64,000 nucleotides of DNA from CBFDBF01 sp050304615 (lineage in GTDB: Bacteria; Pseudomonadota; Gammaproteobacteria; Chromatiales; Chromatiaceae). A model generated the notes under the pieces. It was given only the letters and a program-made list of their open reading frames with translations, was not told the DNA's origin and made no database searches. The position numbers and the translations under genes are program-made. Positions 26,962 through 34,213 of this stretch are shown here, piece after piece. The DNA is taken from assembly GCA_050304615.1 (NCBI GenBank), contig JBNLDW010000012.1, positions 62,001-126,000 on the forward strand, given 5' to 3'. Positions within the stretch are counted from its first letter, which is position 1. Every line of letters begins with the position of its first letter.

Positions 26962-27764
26962 ATGTGTTCTCCTTTGGCAAATGGAAGTATTTTGCTGTTT
27001 TGCTTACGTAGTGCACTGTCTACCAAACGTGGTAACAGGGAATTTAGGCGTACGAATATTGATTCGGGAAATCCCAAATACACATCCTTGCGTCCTTTCT
27101 CAATGCTGCTAACGATGCACTGGGCTACCCATTCTGGATCGTCCATCTGCATCTTGAGTTCATCTGCCATGCGATAAACGGCAGTGGTGTTAAGCTCAGT
27201 CTTTACTGCTCGCGGGGCGATGTAGGTCACTTTTACCCCGCTACCATCTAGCTCCCTCCGCAGGGCCTCAGAGAAGCCGCGTAGTCCAAATTTGCTGGCC
27301 GAATAGGCGGCAAAACAGGCAAATGCGATTGAGCCGAAGGTGGAGCCAATGTTGACGATATGGCCGGATCCCTGGCGCAGCATGGTTGGCAGCACCTGAC
27401 GGGCAAGTAGCATAGGGGTTAGCATGTTCAGTTGGACAGTCTGCTCCAACACCTCGGGCTCCTCAGTAGCAAAAGGTTTGAAGCTCTGCATCCCTGCGTT
27501 GTTGACCAGGATGTCAATTCCTCCCAGTGTTGATAATGCCTGGTCAATGGCGTTACTACGCTCTGTTGTGTCTAGCAGGTTGGCTGGCAGACAGAAGGAG
27601 CGGCCACCACTAGAATTTATTTCTCGGGAAAGCCCATCCAACGCCGCACTGTTGCGGCCCAAGAGCGCCAGTCTGGCGCCACGGCTAGCCAACTGCTTTG
27701 CAGTCTCAGAGCCTATACCACCAGCGGCGCCAGTTAGGATTATGCGCGCATCTTTAAACTTCAT
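26958..27764 (-). CDS. Short-chain dehydrogenase/reductase
   Basis: 268-aa classical SDR: Rossmann motif TGAAGGIGSE (residues 11-20), NNAG near 88, catalytic Ser in VNIGSTFGS, and YSASK (Tyr and Lys of the active site). The C-terminal part is hydrophobic and may touch lipid substrates. It probably oxidises or reduces a carbonyl/hydroxyl of an acyl intermediate made by its operon neighbours. It starts 11 bp after the diiron oxidase gene and overlaps the TPR gene by 4 bp. Substrate unknown. Confidence 0.9.
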   Translation of the reverse strand: MKFKDARIILTGAAGGIGSETAKQLASRGARLALLGRNSAALDGLSREINSSGGRSFCLPANLLDTTERSNAIDQALSTLGGIDILVNNAGMQSFKPFATEEPEVLEQTVQLNMLTPMLLARQVLPTMLRQGSGHIVNIGSTFGSIAFACFAAYSASKFGLRGFSEALRRELDGSGVKVTYIAPRAVKTELNTTAVYRMADELKMQMDDPEWVAQCIVSSIEKGRKDVYLGFPESIFVRLNSLLPRLVDSALRKQNSKILPFAKGEHI

Positions 27765-27775
27765 AATCTTATCCC

Positions 27776-28453
27776 TTATGCGGCTTCGGTTGATTGATGG
27801 AGTTTCAATGGTAAGGCGCGAAAGATATCGCCATAGAGCTTGAAGAAATTCTTGGCTGTATGAATAATGAAACGGCGATCATCTTCATTTTGAAGACGAT
27901 TCACCAATCCTTCGAAGAACTCCATATGGGAGATATCGAGTGAGCCGTGGCTGTTTAGATAGGTGAATGCCTCATCTGGTAGTCCCAAAGTTTGTTGGAT
28001 ATTTTTTGCCGCCTCTATGGCAAGTTGGATGCTGGTGCCCTCCAGTACCAGCACCATCCCGAGTAACCCTACCGGATTACGTCGTTGCACGATGTCATAG
28101 GCATAGGCACACATAAGTTCAGCAGGCATACCTGGCTGGCTCACTCTTACCGCCTCAGCATCACCACCGCAAACTTTAATGTCGTTTAAGATCCACTCTT
28201 GATGTCCCAACTCCTCCTCAATGTAGTGCGCCATAGCATCTCGTAGCCACTCCCTGTCATGGGGGATCTTGGAGCCGCAGGCCATCAGTAGCGGTGTTGT
28301 ATGTTTAACATGGTGATAAGCCTGGGTCAGAAACGCCGTATAACTTTCCAGTGAGAGTTTGCCTTGGACACCTTGCTGGATAAATGGGATGGACAGCAGC
28401 TCTTGGCGCTCGGACTCGGTTGCCTTGATTAGTTCTTGGTAAAAGTTGCTCAT
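27776..28453 (-). CDS. Heme-oxygenase-like diiron oxidase (TenA/PqqC-like fold)
   Basis: 225 aa, all-helical. Ligand pattern: Glu81-x2-His84, Glu138 (VLEGT), and His169-x3-Asp173-x2-His176 (SHGSLDISH). The last triad has the spacing found in the HDO enzyme CADD and related diiron oxidases, unlike true TenA thiaminases. HDO enzymes perform O2-dependent chemistry such as desaturation, decarboxylation or N-oxygenation on acyl or amino substrates. Placed between an acyl ligase and an SDR, it is likely the oxidative step of the pathway. Its ATG overlaps the ligase stop by 4 bp. Fold and metal site are well supported; reaction is not. Confidence 0.82.
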   Translation of the reverse strand: MSNFYQELIKATESERQELLSIPFIQQGVQGKLSLESYTAFLTQAYHHVKHTTPLLMACGSKIPHDREWLRDAMAHYIEEELGHQEWILNDIKVCGGDAEAVRVSQPGMPAELMCAYAYDIVQRRNPVGLLGMVLVLEGTSIQLAIEAAKNIQQTLGLPDEAFTYLNSHGSLDISHMEFFEGLVNRLQNEDDRRFIIHTAKNFFKLYGDIFRALPLKLHQSTEAA

Positions 28454-29949
28454 GCGACATGCTCCTCTAGGTAAAGTGATTCCATACGTTGTTTATAAAT
28501 ATCTGAGATAGTTTCGCGACGTATTTGTCCACTATCTGACAGAAGCCCGTTGATGGGGGTGAATGGTTCATCGGCGATGATCCATCGGTTGATGCGGGCG
28601 TAGTCTGGTAGTCCTTTATTTGCGTTTTTCACTGCTACTGCAATGTCTTGCTCTCCTGCTTTAGGGGAGGGCACAAGCACTGCTATGTTCCATGGGCGCG
28701 CTTCGCCAAATACTGCAGCTTGAGCTATGGCTCGTTCCAGCACTAGCTCACGCTCTACCCATTCTGGTGAGACATTACGTCCATACGCAGTGATAAATAT
28801 GTTGCGACTCCTACCGATGAGATATAGAAACCCATCTTGATCTAGATATCCCATGTCGCCGGTATGCCACCATCCATCATCCATGGTAGGTGATGGCTCG
28901 TGCAGATAACCGGAAAACAGGTTGCCTGCAACCAGTACCTCACCATCTTCAGCAATGCTAAGTTTCAGGTGCGGCAGTGGGCGACCGACCGATCCAGGAC
29001 GTGAGTTTGAACTGGTGTTGAGAGTGGTTACTGAGGCGCATTCAGAGAGGCCATAGCCTTCAAAAACAGGCAAGTTCAATTGCTTCGCCCGCACTAGTAG
29101 ATTGGGGGAGACGGGGGCCCCACCTACTGCTGCAAAGCGTAGATCTTTTGGGGCTGGAGCGCCCTGCTCAATGGCCTCTATTACGCCCTGCAGTGTCTGT
29201 GGGGTAAAGATGGCGGTAGTGGCATGATGGGTGTTGAGACACTGCACCATCTTGTCGGCAGATACCCCTGCTGCTCCCATGATCCCCGTTTCTGTCAGTG
29301 ACGGCAGGATAGCGGTGGTGCCGGTCCATAGCGGCACATATAGACCGGCCAGATTTTCCAGAAGCACAGCCAGTGGCATTAGCGTTAGATGTCTGTCATG
29401 CGGCTGCACATCGACTATTGCCGCTAGTGATTGCACCACTGGTTGGATTTGATCCCAGGCAAGCATTACCCCCTTGGGTTTGCCTGTGGTACCAGAGGTG
29501 AAAGTGATCTTGGCTATACCATCTGGAACAACATCTCCATTGCCAATGGCAGACAGTATGTTGAAGGTGCAACCGTTTACGCTCAACTGTTTGTTAATAT
29601 TAGTGACTGCCTCAGCAGCGCGCAGACAGAAACCTTTCGGGTTATCACTCACTACCGCCTCTATCCCAGCCTGACGTATACAGTGGCGTACCTGTTGTGG
29701 CGAAAAAAACTGGGGGATCGGAACCAAATTAATCTCTGCTGCGAGTGCGGCTAGATCTAGCAAGGCCCAGGCTGGACCATTATCCAGATCCAGAGCAAGA
29801 GTCTTGATGCCACTCTGCCTGAGACTTTTTGCCAGCCTCTCTATCTCACTCGATAGGTCGGCATAACTCAGCCCCACATCGGTTCCAACCAAGGCTGGTC
29901 GGTTGGGTATGGTGCGTGCGTGCTCTGCTATCCGTTGCAGTAGATTCAT
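28450..29949 (-). CDS. AMP-dependent acyl ligase (ANL superfamily) with atypical A10 motif
   Basis: 499 aa from ATG 29949, which overlaps the stop of the preceding gene (ATGA). Core motifs: FTSGTTGKPKG (ATP loop), GYGLSE, TGDMGYLDQDG (Asp contacting ribose) and the hinge GRSRNIFITAYGRN. The ending resembles long-chain acyl-CoA synthetases (NGLLSDSGQIRR), but the position normally held by the adenylation Lys is Gln475 (codon CAA). Without that Lys, adenylate formation is usually strongly impaired, so this enzyme may use another Lys or mainly catalyse the thioester/transfer half. No carrier protein gene is near. Acyl substrate unknown. Confidence 0.88.
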   Translation of the reverse strand: MNLLQRIAEHARTIPNRPALVGTDVGLSYADLSSEIERLAKSLRQSGIKTLALDLDNGPAWALLDLAALAAEINLVPIPQFFSPQQVRHCIRQAGIEAVVSDNPKGFCLRAAEAVTNINKQLSVNGCTFNILSAIGNGDVVPDGIAKITFTSGTTGKPKGVMLAWDQIQPVVQSLAAIVDVQPHDRHLTLMPLAVLLENLAGLYVPLWTGTTAILPSLTETGIMGAAGVSADKMVQCLNTHHATTAIFTPQTLQGVIEAIEQGAPAPKDLRFAAVGGAPVSPNLLVRAKQLNLPVFEGYGLSECASVTTLNTSSNSRPGSVGRPLPHLKLSIAEDGEVLVAGNLFSGYLHEPSPTMDDGWWHTGDMGYLDQDGFLYLIGRSRNIFITAYGRNVSPEWVERELVLERAIAQAAVFGEARPWNIAVLVPSPKAGEQDIAVAVKNANKGLPDYARINRWIIADEPFTPINGLLSDSGQIRRETISDIYKQRMESLYLEEHVA

Positions 29950-30617
29950 GCGGCTAGACTCCCTACCTGCCCGGCATGTAGCCACAATTTTGTAAGTAGA
30001 GATTTGGCCTGATAACGTTGCTGCATTATCTGGTAGCCAAATGCCACACGACCAGCCATTACTCTGGGTTTTTGCTCATAGTAGCTGCCCCAGGTTAGGC
30101 GCTCTTCGGGTGTCAGCTGATCTGGATTTGCTGCTCCCAGATCAATCAACTCCAAACCTAGCCGTTTGAAGGCGTTATGCAGCACCGGGCCAATAGTAAA
30201 GACTACCCATGTGCTATTGGCCGCATATAGGTAGGCAGTTAGTGCGGTAATCAGACAGCGGCCACCACCTGTACCCACTGCCGCTAAGTTGCCTACCTCT
30301 ACTAAACCGTCACGAGCTACCGGCATATTGATCTTGGATGCAAGTATCTGCTCCACCGGGCGTTCAAGATACTGCTCCAGAAATAGAGCACCATCCCTGG
30401 CAGCGCGTAGTCCAAGAACCCCAAACAGATCCCCGTCCTCATCGCGCAAACTCATCAGGGTAGGCATAAACTGACTGATTTCTGCACCATACATGCGCTT
30501 GAAGCAGGCTTGTATGAACTGCTCGGCCTCAGCCCGTGATCTATCTCCAGCCCTATTTATTTCAACGCTGGTAGGTAACTTATTACCGCTATGCTTGAAC
30601 TCTTTTGTGATTTCCAT
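29946..30617 (-). CDS. Thermostable-hemolysin family protein (T_hemolysin; GNAT-like)
   Basis: 223 aa from ATG 30617, with GGAG 8 bases upstream (an in-frame GTG at 30626 is too close to that site). It resembles the family named after Vibrio thermostable delta-hemolysins (landmarks FIQACFKRMYGAEI, LFGVLGLRAA, YLERPVEQIL, VEVGNLAAVGTGGGR). It has no signal peptide and no membrane segment, so hemolysis by the protein itself seems unlikely. The VEVGNLA strand followed by a Gly-rich turn looks like the acyl-CoA site of GNAT or LuxI-type acyltransferases. I infer an N- or O-acyltransferase making a lytic or signalling lipid. First gene of the seven-gene operon. Confidence 0.8.
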   Translation of the reverse strand: MEITKEFKHSGNKLPTSVEINRAGDRSRAEAEQFIQACFKRMYGAEISQFMPTLMSLRDEDGDLFGVLGLRAARDGALFLEQYLERPVEQILASKINMPVARDGLVEVGNLAAVGTGGGRCLITALTAYLYAANSTWVVFTIGPVLHNAFKRLGLELIDLGAANPDQLTPEERLTWGSYYEQKPRVMAGRVAFGYQIMQQRYQAKSLLTKLWLHAGQVGSLAA

Positions 30618-30663
30618 GACAGCCACTCCGTACCGAATATGGAACAGACTGTAAGGTAGAAGT

Positions 30664-30680
30664 CTTAATGTAATCTTAAA
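30664..30680 (-). promoter_or_regulatory. PmrA/QseB-type box upstream of the hemolysin-like operon
   Basis: Plus strand CTTAAT-N5-CTTAAA; minus strand TTTAAG-N5-ATTAAG, fitting HTTAAD-N5-HTTAAD. In the operon direction a possible -10 (TACAGT) follows 10 bases later, the usual class II spacing for PhoP/PmrA-type sites. The operon encodes an OmpR-family regulator of the matching subgroup. Confidence 0.62.
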
Positions 30681-30758
30681 TAACTGGAAAAAATGGGGGG
30701 AATTATTGCACAGCCTGATAATACGGCTATTTGCAGCTTGGAGGAGGGTATAAAATCA

Positions 30759-30786
30759 GGCAGCTTGGCCACAAGAGCAAGCTGCC
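30759..30786 (-). terminator. Probable terminator after the SIMPL gene
   Basis: GGCAGCTTG and CAAGCTGCC form a perfect 9-bp stem with a 10-base loop, 35 bp past the SIMPL stop. In the minus direction it is followed by TGATTTTAT, a weak T-tract. It would separate the SIMPL gene from the operon that begins at 30617. Confidence 0.6.
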
Positions 30787-30821
30787 ATACGGGTTGAGCG
30801 GGTCATGCCTGCTGCTTAATA

Positions 30822-31547
30822 CTACTCGGTAAGATAGAAGGTAATAGTTGTTACCACCCTAACATCTTTATCGATTTTTGCGGTATCACCATATTCTTCA
30901 CCGGCATCACGAATAAAAAAACTACCCTGAACGGCGCTCCGTATGCCACCTACCTTAACCCCGGCATTTGAGGCAAACTCATTGGCAGCAATCCTGGCAT
31001 TCTTGGTCGCCTCACGTAGCATCTCAGGTTTTATTTCATTTAGTTTAGTGAAGCTGTACGAGGGCTCTACATTTTCAATATGAATGCCTTGGGTAAGTAG
31101 TCGGTTGATCTTGGGGCGAACGCTGCTAACCAGGTTTACCTGTTCTGATTCGATGCTGATGGTGCCGTTTAGAGTATGGTCTTGATCGACCACCAATCTA
31201 TTATCATCCCGGTACTCTGTATAGTTGTAGTTCAGGGTGCCACTTGTGATTTCAGCATCACTAAAGCCATGCTCCTTTAATAGCGCAATGATTGTCTGCT
31301 GGTGCTTTTCAGCCAGAGCATACAGTCTTGGAATGGCATCACTGCTTTTACCGCCCACTCTATAGGGTATCTCCCAATGGACCTGATCGGCCGTTACTCT
31401 TCTCTCGGCGAGCCCCTTGGCCTCAGCTGTATTGATTGCCACCTTGGCGTTGTACAGGGTCTGGCTGACAAAATAACCAGCGGCAGCTATGCCTAATGCC
31501 ACTATCAGACCAAACAAAAAATAGCTGCTTTGACTCTGTTTTTCCAT
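30822..31547 (-). CDS. SIMPL-domain (DUF541) protein
   Basis: 241 aa with an N-terminal signal anchor (about 9-28) and a periplasmic SIMPL/DUF541 domain covering most of the rest (RVTADQVHWEIPYRV, GFSDAEITSGTLNY, REATKNARIAANEFASNAGVKVGGI). The family includes the oxidative-stress-related YggE, whose exact role is unclear. A stand-alone gene: a likely terminator follows it and YciI lies 81 bp upstream. Confidence 0.85.
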   Translation of the reverse strand: MEKQSQSSYFLFGLIVALGIAAAGYFVSQTLYNAKVAINTAEAKGLAERRVTADQVHWEIPYRVGGKSSDAIPRLYALAEKHQQTIIALLKEHGFSDAEITSGTLNYNYTEYRDDNRLVVDQDHTLNGTISIESEQVNLVSSVRPKINRLLTQGIHIENVEPSYSFTKLNEIKPEMLREATKNARIAANEFASNAGVKVGGIRSAVQGSFFIRDAGEEYGDTAKIDKDVRVVTTITFYLTE

Positions 31548-31628
31548 CTGACTACTCCATTTTCGGGGAAACTACCAAGTGATCACTGTTCGGCCGATTC
31601 TACCCCATATAAAATGCTTGGCAAGGAA

Positions 31629-31928
31629 CTATGGCAGCACCTTTTTGAATGGCTTTACTACTACATCAGAAAAGACCCCGGTCAGAGTATAGGGGTCCTG
31701 TTCGGCCCACTTTCTGGCTGCCGCCAGATCCGGAAATTCGGCCACAATCAGGCTGCCGCTAAAGCCAGCTGGGCCCGGGTCTTCACTGTCGATTGCTGGA
31801 TTTGGGCCCGCCAGTAGCAGACGTCCCAGATCCCGTAACTCCTCGATGCGTTTTATATGTTCAGGGCGAACCTTCAGCCTGGCTTCCAGGCTGTTTTCAT
31901 TATCCGTTCCGACTATGCTGTAGTACAT
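31629..31928 (-). CDS. yciI: YciI-like protein
   Basis: 99-aa ferredoxin-like alpha/beta protein of the YCII family (MYYSIVGTD, RPEHIKRIEELRDLGRLLLAGP, ARKWAEQDPYTLTGVF). The conserved His and Asp residues form a putative active site, but no reaction is established for most members. It is divergent from trpH with 40 bp between, matching the yciI-trpH-yciO neighbourhood of gammaproteobacteria. Confidence 0.9.
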   Translation of the reverse strand: MYYSIVGTDNENSLEARLKVRPEHIKRIEELRDLGRLLLAGPNPAIDSEDPGPAGFSGSLIVAEFPDLAAARKWAEQDPYTLTGVFSDVVVKPFKKVLP

Positions 31929-31968
31929 ATTTGTTATTACCTATGGCTATTCGGGTTAGAATATAAAG

Positions 31969-32826
31969 ATGTCATCTGTATATGATCTACACACTCACTC
32001 TACCGCATCGGACGGTACCCTGTCTCCCGTCGAGCTGGTGCGTCACGCCAGGGATATGGGGGTCCAGGTTTTGGCCATCACCGATCACGACACCACGGAT
32101 GGGATTAATGCTGCGGCGCAAGAGGCCACGGCTGTCGGCATCTCCCTTATCCCGGGGGTGGAGGTATCAACCAACTGGGGTGGTTGTAGTATTCATCTCC
32201 TGGGGTTGGGGATTGAGCCGGATTGTTCGGAGTTGCAGCAGGGTCTGGCAGGGGTGCGTGAGACCAGGGAGCAGCGGGCGCAAGAGATGGGGCGCAGGTT
32301 AGAGAAAGCGGGAATTACCGGGGCCTATGCCGGGGCCAGGGTGCTTGCTGCTGGGACCCTGGTCGGGCGGGCCCATTTTGCCCGCTATCTGGTAGAGACT
32401 GGACATGCAGCGACTGTGCGTAAGGTGTTTCAACACTATTTAAAGACGGGGAAACCCGGCTATGTTGCTACCCAATGGGCTCCTCTTGAAGATGCCGTTA
32501 GCTGGATTCATGCTTCCGGGGGGCAGGCGTTGATTGCTCATCCAGCTCGTTATCGCTTTACCCGCAGCAAGATGAGACGGCTGTTGAGTGAGTTCGTGGA
32601 GATGGGTGGTGATGGCATGGAGGTTATCGCTGGTAGTTATACTGGGGATGACATTGCAAATATGGCTAAACATGCCAGAGAGTTTGATCTTCTGGCCTCC
32701 GTCGGGTCTGATTATCACGGCCCGGAGAACCAGTGGATCGAAATAGGACGTCTACCCCAGTTACCAACAGGGGTGAGAGCTGTTTGGCAGGGATGGGGCG
32801 AAGACATAGCACGACTTAGTGCCTAA
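31969..32826 (+). CDS. trpH: PHP-domain phosphatase/5'-3' exoribonuclease (RNase AM)
   Basis: 285 aa with the PHP metal motifs YDLHTHSTASDG (His7, His9), ITDHDTTDGI, PGVEVST, LIAHPAR and SDYHG. E. coli YciV/TrpH hydrolyses 3',5'-nucleotide bisphosphates and acts as RNase AM, trimming 5' ends of structured RNAs including rRNA. It is followed closely by yciO, the conserved order. Confidence 0.92.
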   Translation: MSSVYDLHTHSTASDGTLSPVELVRHARDMGVQVLAITDHDTTDGINAAAQEATAVGISLIPGVEVSTNWGGCSIHLLGLGIEPDCSELQQGLAGVRETREQRAQEMGRRLEKAGITGAYAGARVLAAGTLVGRAHFARYLVETGHAATVRKVFQHYLKTGKPGYVATQWAPLEDAVSWIHASGGQALIAHPARYRFTRSKMRRLLSEFVEMGGDGMEVIAGSYTGDDIANMAKHAREFDLLASVGSDYHGPENQWIEIGRLPQLPTGVRAVWQGWGEDIARLSA

Positions 32827-32842
32827 CCAGTAGATAATAACA

Positions 32843-33463
32843 GTGGCCCAATTTTTTCAGATACATCCAGATGACCCGCAGCAGCGACTAATCAATCAGG
32901 CGGTAGAGATTATCCGCCGTGGTGGTTTGATCGTCTATCCAACCGATTCTAGCTATGCCCTGGGTTGCCACATCGGTGATAAGGCGGCAATGGATCGTAT
33001 TCGACGCATCCGCCGACTGGATGATAAACACAACTTCACCCTGGTCTGTCGCGATCTTTCAGAGATCGCCACCTATGCAAAATTGGACAACCAGCACTAT
33101 CGGCTACTGAAGGTGCTTACCCCTGGACCATATACATTTATCCTCCAGGCGAGCAAACAGGTGCCTCGGAGGCTGCAGAATGCAAAACGTAAGACCATCG
33201 GCATCCGTGTTCCAGACAATCTAATTGCCCAGGCCCTGCTGAAGGAGTTGGGAGAGCCATTGATGAGCTCCACCCTGATCTTGCCGGGTGCCGAACTGCC
33301 CATGACCGACCTTGAAGAGATGCAGGATGTTCTTGGTCATGCGGTCGATCTGATTATCGATGGTGGCTTCTGCGGTATGGAGCCAACCAGCGTGATTATC
33401 ATGGACGATCCACCAAGAGTGAGCCGCCAGGGGAAGGGAGATATATCCATTTTTGAGGGATAG
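32843..33463 (+). CDS. yciO: YrdC/Sua5-family threonylcarbamoyl-AMP synthase-like protein
   Basis: 206 aa, GTG start. The YrdC fold is clear: GGLIVYPTDSSYALGC, KHNFTLVCRDLSEIATYA, LTPGPYTFILQASK and TIGIRVPDN. YciO is a paralogue of TsaC; its involvement in tRNA t6A synthesis is uncertain. It sits between trpH and the M50 protease gene. Confidence 0.9.
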   Translation: MAQFFQIHPDDPQQRLINQAVEIIRRGGLIVYPTDSSYALGCHIGDKAAMDRIRRIRRLDDKHNFTLVCRDLSEIATYAKLDNQHYRLLKVLTPGPYTFILQASKQVPRRLQNAKRKTIGIRVPDNLIAQALLKELGEPLMSSTLILPGAELPMTDLEEMQDVLGHAVDLIIDGGFCGMEPTSVIIMDDPPRVSRQGKGDISIFEG

Positions 33464-33479
33464 GTTCCTAGTTGGTATA

Positions 33480-33506
33480 ACCTGAAGCCGTGGCTTCAGG
33501 TATAAT
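33480..33506 (+). promoter_or_regulatory. Palindrome plus TATAAT directly before the M50 protease gene
   Basis: ACCTGAAGCC-GT-GGCTTCAGGT (33480-33501) is a perfect 10-bp inverted repeat whose last T begins a consensus -10 TATAAT at 33501-33506. The ATG at 33513 is where transcription from this -10 would start, predicting a leaderless mRNA with the palindrome covering the -35/spacer. It may be an operator; a hairpin after yciO is the alternative, but no T-run follows. Confidence 0.45.
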
Positions 33507-33512
33507 CGACCG

Positions 33513-34199
33513 ATGGAACTGACTCTAATTCAAAAAGTGGTGGTAGTGGTAATACCGGTGCTGCTTGCCATTACCGTACACGAGGCGGCGCATGGCTGGA
33601 TGGCTGCACGGTTGGGTGACCAGACTGCCAAGATGCTGGGGCGGGTCACCCTGAATCCGCTACCGCACATCGATCCCTTTGGCACAGTTATTTTGCCACT
33701 GCTGATGTTTCTGTTCGCTCCAATTATATTCGGCTGGGCCAAACCGGTGCCGGTGGATTGGCGTAACTTCAAAAACCCCAAGAAGGATATGGGCCTAGTG
33801 GCCCTGGCTGGTCCAGGATCCAACCTTATAATGGCAGTCATCTGGGCCATTATCACCAAGATTGGGGGGTTGCTCACCCCGGTTGTTGAGGGAATCGCAG
33901 TGCCGCTGATGTTGATGGGTGCGGCCGGGGTGCTGATCAATTCTGTTCTGATGGCCCTGAATATAATGCCTATTCCACCACTGGATGGTGGCCGGGTGCT
34001 GAATGCACTACTGCCTCCCAAACAGTCTATGCAATATTCCAAAATAGAGCCTTTCGGTCTGTATATTGTGATCGGGCTGCTAATCTCAGGGATATTGTGG
34101 GGTGTTCTCTGGCCAATAGTAGGGTTTACCATCGATATCCTCCCTGCTTCTGAGATCGTCATACGGATGCTTCAAATTCTCTCTACATCTTCATCATAA
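33513..34199 (+). CDS. Site-2 protease family (M50) membrane metalloprotease
   Basis: 228 aa with four to six transmembrane segments. The zinc site HEAAH (His23, Glu24, His27) sits in the first helix and the partner motif NIMPIPPLDGGRV is near residue 150. There is no PDZ domain, so it belongs to the small group III-like S2P homologues widespread in bacteria near trpS/scpA. Intramembrane substrate unknown. No SD is visible before the ATG; see the leaderless promoter entry. Confidence 0.88.
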   Translation: MELTLIQKVVVVVIPVLLAITVHEAAHGWMAARLGDQTAKMLGRVTLNPLPHIDPFGTVILPLLMFLFAPIIFGWAKPVPVDWRNFKNPKKDMGLVALAGPGSNLIMAVIWAIITKIGGLLTPVVEGIAVPLMLMGAAGVLINSVLMALNIMPIPPLDGGRVLNALLPPKQSMQYSKIEPFGLYIVIGLLISGILWGVLWPIVGFTIDILPASEIVIRMLQILSTSSS

Positions 34200-34213
34200 C
34201 GAGGAAAACCGTC

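Noticed and set aside
33480..33501. Terminator after yciO
   Set aside because: Perfect palindrome but no T-run; the following TATAAT and its position at a start codon fit a promoter/operator better.
33530..34162. Minus-strand open frame of 210 codons
   Set aside because: Mirror frame of the M50 protease gene, whose HEAAH and LDGG motifs prove the plus strand is coding.
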